Made by a program: the position numbers and the translations under genes | Shown here: positions 44,508 through 52,948 of the stretch, piece by piece | Layout: each line of letters begins with the position of its first letter | Position numbering within the stretch: position 1 is the stretch's first letter | Assembly (NCBI RefSeq): GCF_009765755.1 | Contig: NZ_LMUV01000002.1 | Coordinates: forward strand, 581,693-645,692 | DNA length: 64,000 nt | DNA from: Rhodanobacter sp. L36 | GTDB lineage: Bacteria > Pseudomonadota > Gammaproteobacteria > Xanthomonadales > Rhodanobacteraceae | Direction: 5' to 3' | The notes under the pieces: model-generated | Seen by the model: the letters and a program-made list of their open reading frames with translations, nothing else | Told to the model about the DNA's origin: nothing | Database searches by the model: none

Positions 44508-46406
44508 TCAGCGTGGCTTGAGCAAGGCGGTCAGCGTGTCCGGCTTGCCCTCTTCGCGCATCAGGTGCGGATACTTGAGGCCACCGTGGTAGTCGATGCG
44601 GATGGTCTGGTACTCGTCGAAGTTCTTCACCAGCAATTCGATCGGCTGGCTGCGATCCTTCGCCGCGGCGGTGACGGCATCCTTCAGTGCGTCGGCGTCA
44701 TAGTCGTGGCTGTTCACGGCCACGATCGTCATGCCGGGCGACAGACCAGCCTTGAAGGCCGGGCCATCCCACAGCACGTCGCCGATGTCGCCGCCCTTGC
44801 CCACCGATACGCCCAGCGAATAGGTGAGGTCGGCCGCGTGACGGCGCATCTCGATGGCCTTCACTGCTGCGGAGGGCTTGTCGGTATAGACCAGCTTCCA
44901 GCCGTGCGATGCGATGCCGCCGATCAGCGACCCGTGTCCATCCAGGCGCGTGCGCAGATAGCTTGCCCAGTCGAACGGCGCGATGCCGTTGAGCGTCTTG
45001 GTGACGTCCTCGAAGGTGTACGTATCGACATCCCACTTGCCCGGGTTGACGCCGAAGAAAGCCTTGCCGAAATCGTCGATGGTCTTCTTGCCGCCGCTGA
45101 GTTCACGCAGCTTGCTGTCGACCTCGAGCCAGATCATCTGGCCGGCCGAGTAGTAGTCCTCGCTGCCCTGATAGTTGCGGTACGGCAACGGGCTGCGCTG
45201 TGCGATGGTCGGATCGTTGGTGGTGTCCTGCACGTTGCGCCAGCTGGCCAGGCCCGGGCGACCCTGGTCATAAGTGGCCGCGACAAAGGCGAGCATGTCG
45301 TGCGTCTGGTCGGTGGTCCACATGCCCGAGCGCGCAGCCATCACCTGACCCCAGAACTGCGTCTGGCCTTCGTAAACCCACAGCAGCGAATCGCCCATCG
45401 GCACGTTGAAGTTCGGCGTGGCGAGATCCGCGCCGCGACGATATTTGCCGTCCCACGAATGGTTGAACTCGTGCGAAAGCAGGTCGCGACCGAGCGCGGA
45501 TTTCTCCCAGTCGGTGAAGTAGTCAGTACCGGTGCCGTCTTCGCTGGAGCGGTGATGTTCGAGTCCTTCGCCGCCCATCTTCTCGCTGAGCGACAGCAGG
45601 AAATCGTAGTGATCGTAGTGGTGCGCGCCGTACATCTTGTACATCTGCTGCACCAGATTCTGATGCACCTTCAACTGCTCCGGCTTGATCTCCAGGAACT
45701 TCGGATCGTCCGCGACGATGTCGATGTGCACCGGCGTCGATGCGCCCGGATCGAGATCGACGCGCTTGAAATACTTGCCGGCGAAAATCGGCGAATCCAC
45801 CAGGTCGTCGTAGTTGATCGGCTTGAAGTTCAGCGTGTCGCCGTCGCGCGACGCGACTTCCAGCGCCGTGCCCGCCTGCCAGCCGGTCGGCAGCTTCACG
45901 CTCGGCTCGGTGTTGATCTGTCGGGCGAAGTAGCCGGCCGGATAGATCGTGTTGGCGCTCCACTGCACGTCGAGCATTTCCGGCGTCATCACCACGCGGC
46001 CTTCGCGCTGGCTCAGCGGTGACAGGTACTGGAAATCCACCTCGACGCCGCTGGCGCCCTGCGGCACGTCGACATGGAAGGCGTACACGTTGAACTGATC
46101 GCGCGTCCACGGCAGCGTGGTGCCATTGGCCTTGACGACCAGACCCGCCAGCTTGCTGATCGGTCCGGTCGGCGAGTGATTGCCGGGAATCCACTCCGGA
46201 TACAACAGGGTCAGCGGGCCGGGCGCCGCGGGAATCACCTCGTGCACGCGGAAGATGCGGTGCGCAATATCGGTGGCATCGACGTTGATCTTGAGAGTGC
46301 CCTGATACGGCACATCCTGCGGTGCCGCGACATCGGCGAGCGCCGCGAAGCTGCCCAGCCCGAAGGCGGCGGCAACCATGGCTGAAGCAAGGCGGGTAAC
46401 TTTCAC
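44508..46406 (-). CDS. Exported M61 glycyl aminopeptidase-like metallopeptidase with PDZ domain
   Basis: A 632-residue secreted protein of the M61 family. GTG at 46406, with GGAG upstream, gives a signal peptide (KVTRLASAMVAAAFGLGSFAALA). The zinc motif HEFNH is near residue 313 (DLLSHEFNHSWDGKYR), with WVYEGQTQFWG, the third ligand and conserved tyrosine region, near 350. A C-terminal PDZ domain (about 520-600, LGVSVGKGGDIGDVLWDGPAFKAGLSPGM) completes the layout. It likely removes N-terminal glycine or alanine in the periplasm. Confidence 0.92.
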   Translation of the reverse strand: MKVTRLASAMVAAAFGLGSFAALADVAAPQDVPYQGTLKINVDATDIAHRIFRVHEVIPAAPGPLTLLYPEWIPGNHSPTGPISKLAGLVVKANGTTLPWTRDQFNVYAFHVDVPQGASGVEVDFQYLSPLSQREGRVVMTPEMLDVQWSANTIYPAGYFARQINTEPSVKLPTGWQAGTALEVASRDGDTLNFKPINYDDLVDSPIFAGKYFKRVDLDPGASTPVHIDIVADDPKFLEIKPEQLKVHQNLVQQMYKMYGAHHYDHYDFLLSLSEKMGGEGLEHHRSSEDGTGTDYFTDWEKSALGRDLLSHEFNHSWDGKYRRGADLATPNFNVPMGDSLLWVYEGQTQFWGQVMAARSGMWTTDQTHDMLAFVAATYDQGRPGLASWRNVQDTTNDPTIAQRSPLPYRNYQGSEDYYSAGQMIWLEVDSKLRELSGGKKTIDDFGKAFFGVNPGKWDVDTYTFEDVTKTLNGIAPFDWASYLRTRLDGHGSLIGGIASHGWKLVYTDKPSAAVKAIEMRRHAADLTYSLGVSVGKGGDIGDVLWDGPAFKAGLSPGMTIVAVNSHDYDADALKDAVTAAAKDRSQPIELLVKNFDEYQTIRIDYHGGLKYPHLMREEGKPDTLTALLKPR

Positions 46407-46655
46407 TGGGTTCTCCAAGATGGAAACGACGAGGCCCGCGATACCGGCAGACAAACCACGAAAACGTCTGTGCGGAAGGCTCGAGGGCGGAAAATTTCGC
46501 TGTCCGCCGGTGCAGGCAACCGCGCGCGGCGAGGATCGAAGGCGTCGATGCTAGACCCGACTTGCTGCGCTTAACCCATGCCGAAGGTCATGGCTGTGTA
46601 TCGCCTTCGCCGGTTCCCAGGGCCCTCTGGCATTTATCTTGCTGTGACTTCTCCC

Positions 46656-47765
46656 ATGGACACCCGCGCTCCCGTCGGCCGCTCCCGCATGCATGCCCTG
46701 TTCCCGGGCAGGGAAGCCGGCGGCCTGCAGGGACAGCGCGAATATCGCGATTACCTGGCGCTGCAGATGGCGCCGATGGTGCACGCGCTGATGCTGGTGG
46801 CGGTGGTTGCCTACCTCGCCGCGACCGGTGCCAGCGCCTTGCTGGCCGGTTCCGCCATCCCGCTCGCGTGGCGACTGACGCCGGTCTTGCCGCTGCTGCT
46901 GGTGGCAGTGGCGACGAGAAAAGTCCGCTCGCCTTTGCCGTTGAGCCTGCTGACGTTGCTGTGCGTGGCGCTGCTGGAAATCGGCATCAATCTCAATGGT
47001 TTCGGTCGCCCGGCCGGCCTGCCGTGGGTGTTGCCGGGATGCCTGCTGGTACCGGTCGCGTCGTCGGTGATCTGGCCCGGCCGCTGGGATTTCCTCGCCG
47101 CCATGCTGTTGTGCGCGCTGGGCCCGTTGCCGATGTTGCTGTTCGGCATTGGCGAGGGCGGCACGCAGATTTTCCAGTTCACCGTGTACATGGCGATCTC
47201 GATCTGCGCTTCGACTGTGCTGCGCGCTTTCATGACGCGCACTTTGTTCGAACAGTTCCGGCTGGAGCGACAACTGCGCGAGCAGGCCAATACCGACGGC
47301 CTCACCGGCCTGCTGCTGCGCAACCGCTTTCTCGAACTCGCGCGTAACCAGCTGGTCGACGCGCAACAGGATGGCTTGCCGACCTGCATGCTGTATCTCG
47401 ACGCCGATCACTTCAAGCGGCTCAACGACGAGCACGGCCATGCGGCCGGCGACGAAGCGTTGACCGCACTCGCCGCCGCGCTGCGTTCGCAGGCGCGTCA
47501 CACCACGCTGATCGGCCGCATCGGCGGCGAAGAATTCGCGCTGCTGCTGCCGGGGTTCGGCATGCGCCAGGCGTCGGAAAAAGCCGAGCGGCTGCGTGTG
47601 GCGATGCACTCGGTGCGCCGGCCGGATGGCCCGTTGACCGTGAGCATCGGCATCGCCGAATGCCACCATGCGGACGAAACCATCGAAAGCCTGCTCGCGC
47701 GGGCCGATCAGGCGATGCGACTGGCCAAGCGCAACGGTCGCGATCGCGTGGTCAGGGTCGCCTGA
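46656..47765 (+). CDS. Membrane-bound diguanylate cyclase (GGDEF)
   Basis: Makes cyclic di-GMP from GTP. About six transmembrane helices (residues 35-200) are followed by a GGDEF domain (about 215-365). The active-site loop is intact as GRIGGEEFALLLPG. The upstream I-site is not: RHTT replaces RxxD, so classical product inhibition should be lost. The in-frame region before ATG 46656 uses AT-ending codons unlike the gene, so I prefer this later start to the one at 46578. The signal sensed by the membrane domain is unknown. Confidence 0.85.
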   Translation: MDTRAPVGRSRMHALFPGREAGGLQGQREYRDYLALQMAPMVHALMLVAVVAYLAATGASALLAGSAIPLAWRLTPVLPLLLVAVATRKVRSPLPLSLLTLLCVALLEIGINLNGFGRPAGLPWVLPGCLLVPVASSVIWPGRWDFLAAMLLCALGPLPMLLFGIGEGGTQIFQFTVYMAISICASTVLRAFMTRTLFEQFRLERQLREQANTDGLTGLLLRNRFLELARNQLVDAQQDGLPTCMLYLDADHFKRLNDEHGHAAGDEALTALAAALRSQARHTTLIGRIGGEEFALLLPGFGMRQASEKAERLRVAMHSVRRPDGPLTVSIGIAECHHADETIESLLARADQAMRLAKRNGRDRVVRVA

Positions 47766-47777
47766 TCGCGCTATGCC

Positions 47778-49280
47778 TCAGCTGCCGGCTTGTTCCAGCT
47801 TGCTGTGCCACATGCCGTAACCGAAATAAATCACGCAGCCGATGGCCATCCAGATCACGAAGCGCTCGTAGGTGATCCACGGCAGGCCGTAGATCAGCAC
47901 CACCGAAAACACGATGCCCAGCGGCGCGGTGAACCACACCGCCGGCGTGCGGAAATGACGCTGCAGGTCCGGCCGGCGTACGCGCAGCACCATGATCGAT
48001 CCGCAGATGATGATGAACGCGCTCAGCGTGCCGATGTTCACCAGCTCGGCCACTTCGCCGATCGGCAGCAAACCGGCAACCAGCGCGGTGAACAGGCCGA
48101 GGATGATCGTCGGCCGCGCCGGCGTGCCGAAGCGCGGGCTCACCTTCGCGAACCACGCCGGCAGCAGGCCATCGCGCGCCAGCGCAAACCAGATACGCGC
48201 CGCGCCGAGCATGAAGGCGAACAGCACGCTGGTCACGCCGATCACCGCGGCGATCGCGATGATGATGCTCAGCCAGTTCAGGCCGATCGAATGGAACGCA
48301 TCGGACACCGACGCCTCGCCGCCGAGCGTGCCGTAAGGAACGATGCCGGTCAGCACCAGCGACACCGCGATGTACAACACCATCGCGACGCCCAGCGACA
48401 ACAGCACCGCGCGCGGCAGATCGCGCTGCGGATGCTTCGCTTCCTCCGCCGCCGTTGTCAGCGTGTCGTAGCCGAACACCGCGAAAAACACCACGCTCGC
48501 CCCGGTCAAAACGCCCTGCCAGCCGAAGTGGCTCAGCCCCGTGGCGGCATCGGTCACGCGCGCGGGGATAAACGGATGCCAGTTCGCCGCGTGGATGTAG
48601 AACACGCCAACGCCGACCACCAGCAACACGCCGATCACCTTGATCGTCACCACCGCCGTATTGAAACGCGCACCCCATTCGGTGCGCACGGTGAGCAGGA
48701 TCGCCACCGCGATCGACACCGCCGCGGCGATCACGTTGAAGCGATGCCCATCGCTCGGCGCCACCGCCGCGCCGTGCACGCCGAACATCTGCTGCAGGTA
48801 GTAGTGCATCGTCTGCGCGCTCATGCTTTTCTGCGCCCACTCCGGCAGGTGCACGCCGGCCGATGCGAGCAACACCTGCACGTAACCGGACCAGCCGATC
48901 GCCACCACCGCGACCACCAGCGCGTACTCCAGCAGCAAGTCCCAGCCGATGATCCACGCGACGAATTCGCCGAGCACCGCGTAACCGTAGGTGTACGCGC
49001 TGCCAGTCACCGGTATCAGCCCGGCGAATTCCGCGTAGCACAGCGCGGCGCACGCGCTGCCAAGTCCGGCGATGATGAAACTGAGCGCCACCGCCGGCCC
49101 CGCATTCGTCGCCGCCTGCTGTCCGGCCAGCACGAAAATGCCCACGCCGATGATGCCGCCAATGCCGATCGCCGTGAGCTGCCACAGGCCCAGCACACGC
49201 CTGAAATCACCGCGTTTGCCCGCCTCCGACTGCAGTTGCTCGACCGACTTGTGCCGCACCAGCCTGTGGAAGAAACCCAT
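47778..49280 (-). CDS. APC-family amino-acid permease (CAT/YhdG-like)
   Basis: A 500-residue inner-membrane transporter with about 12-14 helices. The first-helix motif GIGGIIGVGIFVLAG near residue 40 binds the amino-acid carboxylate, and GPAVALSFIIAGLGSACAALCYAEFA follows. The N-terminus, MGFFHRLVRHKSVEQLQ, and the GYDTLTTAAEEAKHPQRDLPRA motif are typical of the cationic amino-acid transporter group. Substrates could be arginine, lysine or another amino acid. GAGGA precedes the start. It converges with the diguanylate cyclase gene. Confidence 0.92.
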   Translation of the reverse strand: MGFFHRLVRHKSVEQLQSEAGKRGDFRRVLGLWQLTAIGIGGIIGVGIFVLAGQQAATNAGPAVALSFIIAGLGSACAALCYAEFAGLIPVTGSAYTYGYAVLGEFVAWIIGWDLLLEYALVVAVVAIGWSGYVQVLLASAGVHLPEWAQKSMSAQTMHYYLQQMFGVHGAAVAPSDGHRFNVIAAAVSIAVAILLTVRTEWGARFNTAVVTIKVIGVLLVVGVGVFYIHAANWHPFIPARVTDAATGLSHFGWQGVLTGASVVFFAVFGYDTLTTAAEEAKHPQRDLPRAVLLSLGVAMVLYIAVSLVLTGIVPYGTLGGEASVSDAFHSIGLNWLSIIIAIAAVIGVTSVLFAFMLGAARIWFALARDGLLPAWFAKVSPRFGTPARPTIILGLFTALVAGLLPIGEVAELVNIGTLSAFIIICGSIMVLRVRRPDLQRHFRTPAVWFTAPLGIVFSVVLIYGLPWITYERFVIWMAIGCVIYFGYGMWHSKLEQAGS

Positions 49281-49540
49281 CGTGTGATCCTCGGAAGCAA
49301 GCGGGGATCATAACGGCAGCGATGACGAGGCGGCTTTTGCAACATTGTCATCGTCGCCCATTCGCGCTGTGGCAACGCGCACATCCCGGATCGGGTGCAT
49401 GCGCACATGCCCCGTCCCAAACCCGCTCCGTCGCGCTCAACATCCGCACTCGCGGACCGACCGCCTGCAAAACCGGCATGCACCGGCCTCACCGAACCTT
49501 TGCTCCAGGCGACCCGTCAGACCCTTCTGAAGCCGGTTGA
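49281..49540. other. Intergenic region upstream of the permease, no gene identified
   Basis: About 260 bases with several overlapping open frames, none with a ribosome site or known product. The permease promoter should be here. It adjoins the repeat cluster. Confidence 0.35.
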
Positions 49541-49808
49541 GTCGTTTTGCTTCATCGATGAGGCAAAAAGACTTATGCATGAGGCTCGCCGGCTCATCGT
49601 TGACCCTTTTTGCCTCACCGCTGACCCGATGAGACTCACGCACGAGGTTCAAGCACCTCACCGATGAAGCTCGATCACCTCATCGATGAGGTGCAGTTGC
49701 CTGATCGATGAGGCAAAAAGACTCATCGCTGGCTCGTCGCGCCTCAACGCTGAGGCAAAAAGACTCATCGATGAGGTGCAGTTGCCTCGGCGATGAAGCA
49801 AAAAGTGT
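49541..49808. repeat. Cluster of degenerate repeats built on CATCGATGAGG and TGAGGCAAAAAG
   Basis: Within 270 bases, GATGAGGCAAAAAGACT or a close variant occurs at 49557, 49707 and 49749, and GATGAAGCAAAAAG at 49792. CATCGATGAGGTGCAGTTGCCT occurs at 49681 and 49766, exactly 85 bases apart; the later subunits are spaced 42-43 bases. Inverted forms (TTTTTGCCTCA near 49608, TTTTGCTTCATCGATGAGGC near 49544) can pair into hairpins around a CATCGATG centre. There is no conserved reading frame and no uniform spacer. The nature of the element is unknown. Confidence 0.75.
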
Positions 49809-49875
49809 CGTCGACATCTTGGGCACGTGATGTTGTGTGCCATGCGCAACACGCAAACCGATGAACCTGTTCTCG

Positions 49876-50340
49876 TCACGGTTGACGGTGGATATCTGCC
49901 TTGAGTAATCGGTACTTCTTGCTGTCGATGAGCAAATGTCTTTCATGCGCAAAGTCTGACGTGACAACAATGTCGCCATGCAAATCTGGCGCATCCGCCC
50001 GGCTCCCTGTCGATCTGATTTTAATCAGACGTTGCAAATCCTTCTCGCTCAACGCCGCGGCTCCCACGATGATTCCGCCCTTCAATTTGACTATTCCTGA
50101 AGGATCATTCTCCAATTCAATGTGCCATCCAGCTGGAACTCGGTTCATCGCCGAAATGGAAGCGGTCTTGAATGTGAGATCAAAACCGACAACTCGTTCG
50201 GACTTCAGCAGGTCGAGATTTCTGAACACCACTCGATACTCGGCAGACCATGCGAACGATGTTGCCAGCAAAAAAAAGAGAGCACTCAAGACCGAAACTG
50301 GAACTTTGGGAGAAACGCGTTTGTTCTTCGAAATTGTCAT
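49876..50340 (-). CDS. Exported protein of unknown function
   Basis: A 154-residue protein with a signal peptide (VLSALFFLLATSFAWSAEY). The mature domain begins YRVVFRNLDLLKSERVVGFDLTFKT and is mostly beta strands, with no cysteines or catalytic motif recognised. It starts 5 bases after the gene upstream, so it is the last member of the lipid operon to its right. GC content is clearly below that of the neighbouring permease. I recognise no family. Confidence 0.65.
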   Translation of the reverse strand: MTISKNKRVSPKVPVSVLSALFFLLATSFAWSAEYRVVFRNLDLLKSERVVGFDLTFKTASISAMNRVPAGWHIELENDPSGIVKLKGGIIVGAAALSEKDLQRLIKIRSTGSRADAPDLHGDIVVTSDFAHERHLLIDSKKYRLLKADIHRQP

Positions 50341-50345
50341 CTGGG

Positions 50346-50945
50346 CTAGTCCTGATAAAACGGAACGAACATGTGCACGCTTGCAACCCAGATCATGGGT
50401 TCGCCGTATTGCGCAGCCGATAGTGGAACGTCGAGCATGTGAAATCCCGGCTTGTTCAATGTCTTTCGCATTTCAACCAGAGCGCCATTGATCCTGACTT
50501 GCGCCACTCCGTGATGCACCAGATAGGCGTGGGCCGTGTCACGCAGATTGGGGAATGTGTATTGATCAAACTTCCACGCGGCAGGCGATGGCTTCAGGGC
50601 AGCGAAGATCGTTTCCGGCAGGTCCTGGAAGTAGTAGCGCTTTTTGCAGCTTTCATAGTCCGCGCACCTCGCCTCGTATCCATCCGTTCCGAAAAAGCCA
50701 TCTTGCGACGCATCGTCACGATCGACCCGATAAAGCACCACGCCCGTATCGTCGGTAATGACGAGGCTCCATCTGAAAGACGATTGCATCGACTTTCCGA
50801 CGATGTGCAGAGTCAATATTTCGGCACGACCATCGGCGGTGATATCACCTTTGGCAGTGAAGGTGCGATCAACTTTCCCCACCTGAGCCGCAACAGTCGC
50901 GCCGCTCCATAGCACCAGCATCAGCATCAGCACAGCGAAACGCAT
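50346..50945 (-). CDS. Exported protein of unknown function
   Basis: A 199-residue protein with a signal peptide (MRFAVLMLMLVLWSGATVAAQ). The mature part starts VDRTFTAKGDITADGRAEILTLHIVGKSM, resembling the D-x-D-x-D-G metal-loop pattern of FG-GAP-like repeats (ITADGRAE), then a region with two cysteines (CADYESCKKRYYF). It starts 9 bases after the AGMO-like gene stop. Composition is lower in GC than the enzymes upstream. The family is unknown. Confidence 0.65.
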   Translation of the reverse strand: MRFAVLMLMLVLWSGATVAAQVGKVDRTFTAKGDITADGRAEILTLHIVGKSMQSSFRWSLVITDDTGVVLYRVDRDDASQDGFFGTDGYEARCADYESCKKRYYFQDLPETIFAALKPSPAAWKFDQYTFPNLRDTAHAYLVHHGVAQVRINGALVEMRKTLNKPGFHMLDVPLSAAQYGEPMIWVASVHMFVPFYQD

Positions 50946-50954
50946 GGGGAATTC

Positions 50955-52223
50955 TCAGACTGGATTTTCGGTAGGACGGATGGCCGAGTCGCGGCGAGTG
51001 ACGATCGACCAGAGGAAACCGATGGCAGTCACGCCGAACACTATGGTGATCGTCACAGCAACGCGCATGTCTAACGGATCGATACCAAACCATCGCCCCG
51101 TCAGCAGCGGAACCGCCGCTGTCATCACGACACGTAATGCTTCCATCCACACCGCCCAGCGCCGTCCTTCCATCAGTCCGCCGAGGATGCTCAGGCTGAT
51201 GACCAGATAGGCCGCGTAGGCGAGCAGGTCGACTAGAGTCGCCTTGCCGGCCATGCCGAGGAATTGCGTGGCCATGCCGAGCAGCAGGGCGAACTGCACC
51301 ATGACGTAGATGGTCATGGCCTTTGACATCGGCGGGGCGAAGCGTTCGGTGCTGATCACGAAGGCCGGCTTCGGAAAACGTCCGGCGACATCGGCGGGTC
51401 GCCAGCCGGGTGGCTTGATCCACAGCAGCAGCTTGTCGCGCCAGCGGCGTGCGTGCCACGCGTCGATCGCGGTGCTCCAGTACACCTCGGCGTTGGCCCA
51501 CAACGGGTTCCAGCTGCGCAGCGGCGAGCGCGTGCCGTATACCGGCGCGTCGCGATCGTGCTCTTCGATGAAGGTACCGAACAAACGATCCCACACAATG
51601 AGAATGCCGCCGTAGTTGCGGTCGAGATAGCGATCGTTCACCGCGTGATGTGCGCGATGGTTGGACGGCGAACAGAACACGCGATCGAACCAGCCGAGTC
51701 GCCCGATCTGTTCGGTATGCACCCAGAACTGATACAGCAGGTCGATCAGCGCAACGATCACGAACATCCGCAGCGGCACGCCGAGCAATGCCAGCGGGAG
51801 GTAGAACAGCCAGCCCAACAACACGCCGCTGCCGGTCTGGCGCAGCGCGGTGGAAAGGTTGTAGTGCTCGCTCTGGTGATGCACCACGTGCGCGGCCCAC
51901 AGGATGTTCACCCGGTGCCCGCAGCGGTGCAGCCAGTAGTAGCAGAAGTCGTAGAGCAGCAAGGCGCCGGCCCATGCGAACAGATTGTTTGCCGGCAGCG
52001 CGAACAGCGCCAGGTGCTGCACGCACCACGCGTAGATGCCGAAGGTCAGCAGCTTGCTGAATACGCCGACGATCTGGGAGATCACGCCGAGCCCGATGCT
52101 GTTGATCGCATCACTGCTGCCATACGCCGCATGCCCGCGCCGCTTCGCCGCCAGGAGTTCGATCGCTATCAGCAGAAAGAACACCGGCGTCGCCCAGGTG
52201 ATGATGAGTTCCTGCGTATTCAT
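50955..52223 (-). CDS. Fatty-acid-hydroxylase family membrane protein resembling alkylglycerol monooxygenase
   Basis: A 422-residue integral membrane di-iron oxygenase. The His boxes are complete: HRCGH near residue 100, HHQSEHYNLSTALRQT near 115, and HRAHHAVN near 188. Beyond the His boxes it follows the alkylglycerol monooxygenase (AGMO/TMEM195) layout: LLYQFWVHTE, YLDRNYGGILIVWDRLFGTF, and a C-terminal hydrophobic domain with IYVMVQFALLL and WMEALRVVM. AGMO cleaves the ether bond of alkylglycerols with tetrahydrobiopterin. The start overlaps the lysoplasmalogenase stop by 4 bases. A generic sterol desaturase is the fallback reading. Confidence 0.82.
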   Translation of the reverse strand: MNTQELIITWATPVFFLLIAIELLAAKRRGHAAYGSSDAINSIGLGVISQIVGVFSKLLTFGIYAWCVQHLALFALPANNLFAWAGALLLYDFCYYWLHRCGHRVNILWAAHVVHHQSEHYNLSTALRQTGSGVLLGWLFYLPLALLGVPLRMFVIVALIDLLYQFWVHTEQIGRLGWFDRVFCSPSNHRAHHAVNDRYLDRNYGGILIVWDRLFGTFIEEHDRDAPVYGTRSPLRSWNPLWANAEVYWSTAIDAWHARRWRDKLLLWIKPPGWRPADVAGRFPKPAFVISTERFAPPMSKAMTIYVMVQFALLLGMATQFLGMAGKATLVDLLAYAAYLVISLSILGGLMEGRRWAVWMEALRVVMTAAVPLLTGRWFGIDPLDMRVAVTITIVFGVTAIGFLWSIVTRRDSAIRPTENPV

Positions 52224-52948
52224 GTCGTCTCGATCGCCCTGTCGTCGCGCTGCACCGAACGCGCGATACACCACATCGCCAGATAGTACGTCGCCAGAAC
52301 GCCCGCGTCGGCCAGCGGTATCGGGCCGCGGAACTTGTTCCACGCGAGCAGGCTGTCGCTGAGCATGAACACGAGTGCGCCGATAACCGCGTGCGTTGCG
52401 CTGCGTCGACGCGGATCATCGTGCAGCGCGAAGACTCTCGCACGCACTGCTGCCTGTCCGGCCATGCACGCGAGCACCGTCACGTAGACGGTCACCGGCA
52501 GACGCAATGGCGATGGAATGGACGGCCAAAGAAGTTGCAGGTTGAGTGCGCCGTAGCCAAGCGCGGCGAGCAGCACGAATGGCCGCGCCGCGAAGCGGCT
52601 ATCACCGAGAAAGGCCACGAGAAAGCACAGGTGTGCCAGCAGGAAAGACAGCAACCCCGGCACGAAAAGATCAACGGGCAACATCAGGAATACATCGCCG
52701 CAGCACGAGAAAAGAATGCCCGCGAGAATCCAGCGTCGATAGTGCACCGACACCACTGGTTGAGCGCACCACGCCATCGCGAAGATCCATATTGTCGCCA
52801 GCGGTTTGAAGCACCAGTGCAAGAACCACCAGCCGTTGCCGAAGTCATGCGTCGCCAGCAACTCGCCGGCGATGGCGCCAATAGCTACGACGATTACCGC
52901 CAGCGTGAGCCGCCTTCGCCACGACCGTTGAGAAAGCTCAACGCTCAT
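52220..52948 (-). CDS. YhhN/TMEM86-family lysoplasmalogenase
   Basis: A 242-residue polytopic membrane protein of the YhhN family, whose vertebrate members (TMEM86A/B) hydrolyse the vinyl-ether bond of lysoplasmalogen. Around eight helices are predicted. Family-conserved polar residues lie inside helices: FKPLATIWIFAMAW near residue 48, FSCCGDVFLML near 80, and GALVFMLSDSLLAWNKF near 192, the two aspartates being the expected catalytic pair. It overlaps the GDPD gene by 11 bases upstream and the AGMO-like gene by 4 bases downstream. Confidence 0.87.
   Translation of the reverse strand: MSVELSQRSWRRRLTLAVIVVAIGAIAGELLATHDFGNGWWFLHWCFKPLATIWIFAMAWCAQPVVSVHYRRWILAGILFSCCGDVFLMLPVDLFVPGLLSFLLAHLCFLVAFLGDSRFAARPFVLLAALGYGALNLQLLWPSIPSPLRLPVTVYVTVLACMAGQAAVRARVFALHDDPRRRSATHAVIGALVFMLSDSLLAWNKFRGPIPLADAGVLATYYLAMWCIARSVQRDDRAIETT

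Noticed and set aside
47790..49313. A 507-codon open frame antisense to the permease gene
   Set aside because: Extremely rich in Arg, His and Gln with no hydrophobic pattern; a by-product of GC-rich codons in the permease.
49541..49808. A CRISPR array
   Set aside because: The repeats are degenerate, occur in both orientations and lack uniform spacers; no cas genes are in the window.
49437..49994. Protein-coding repeats on the minus strand giving a recurring FCLIDEA-like peptide
   Set aside because: The peptide-level repetition follows from the DNA repeat; the copies fall in different frames and have neither starts with ribosome sites nor a common reading frame.
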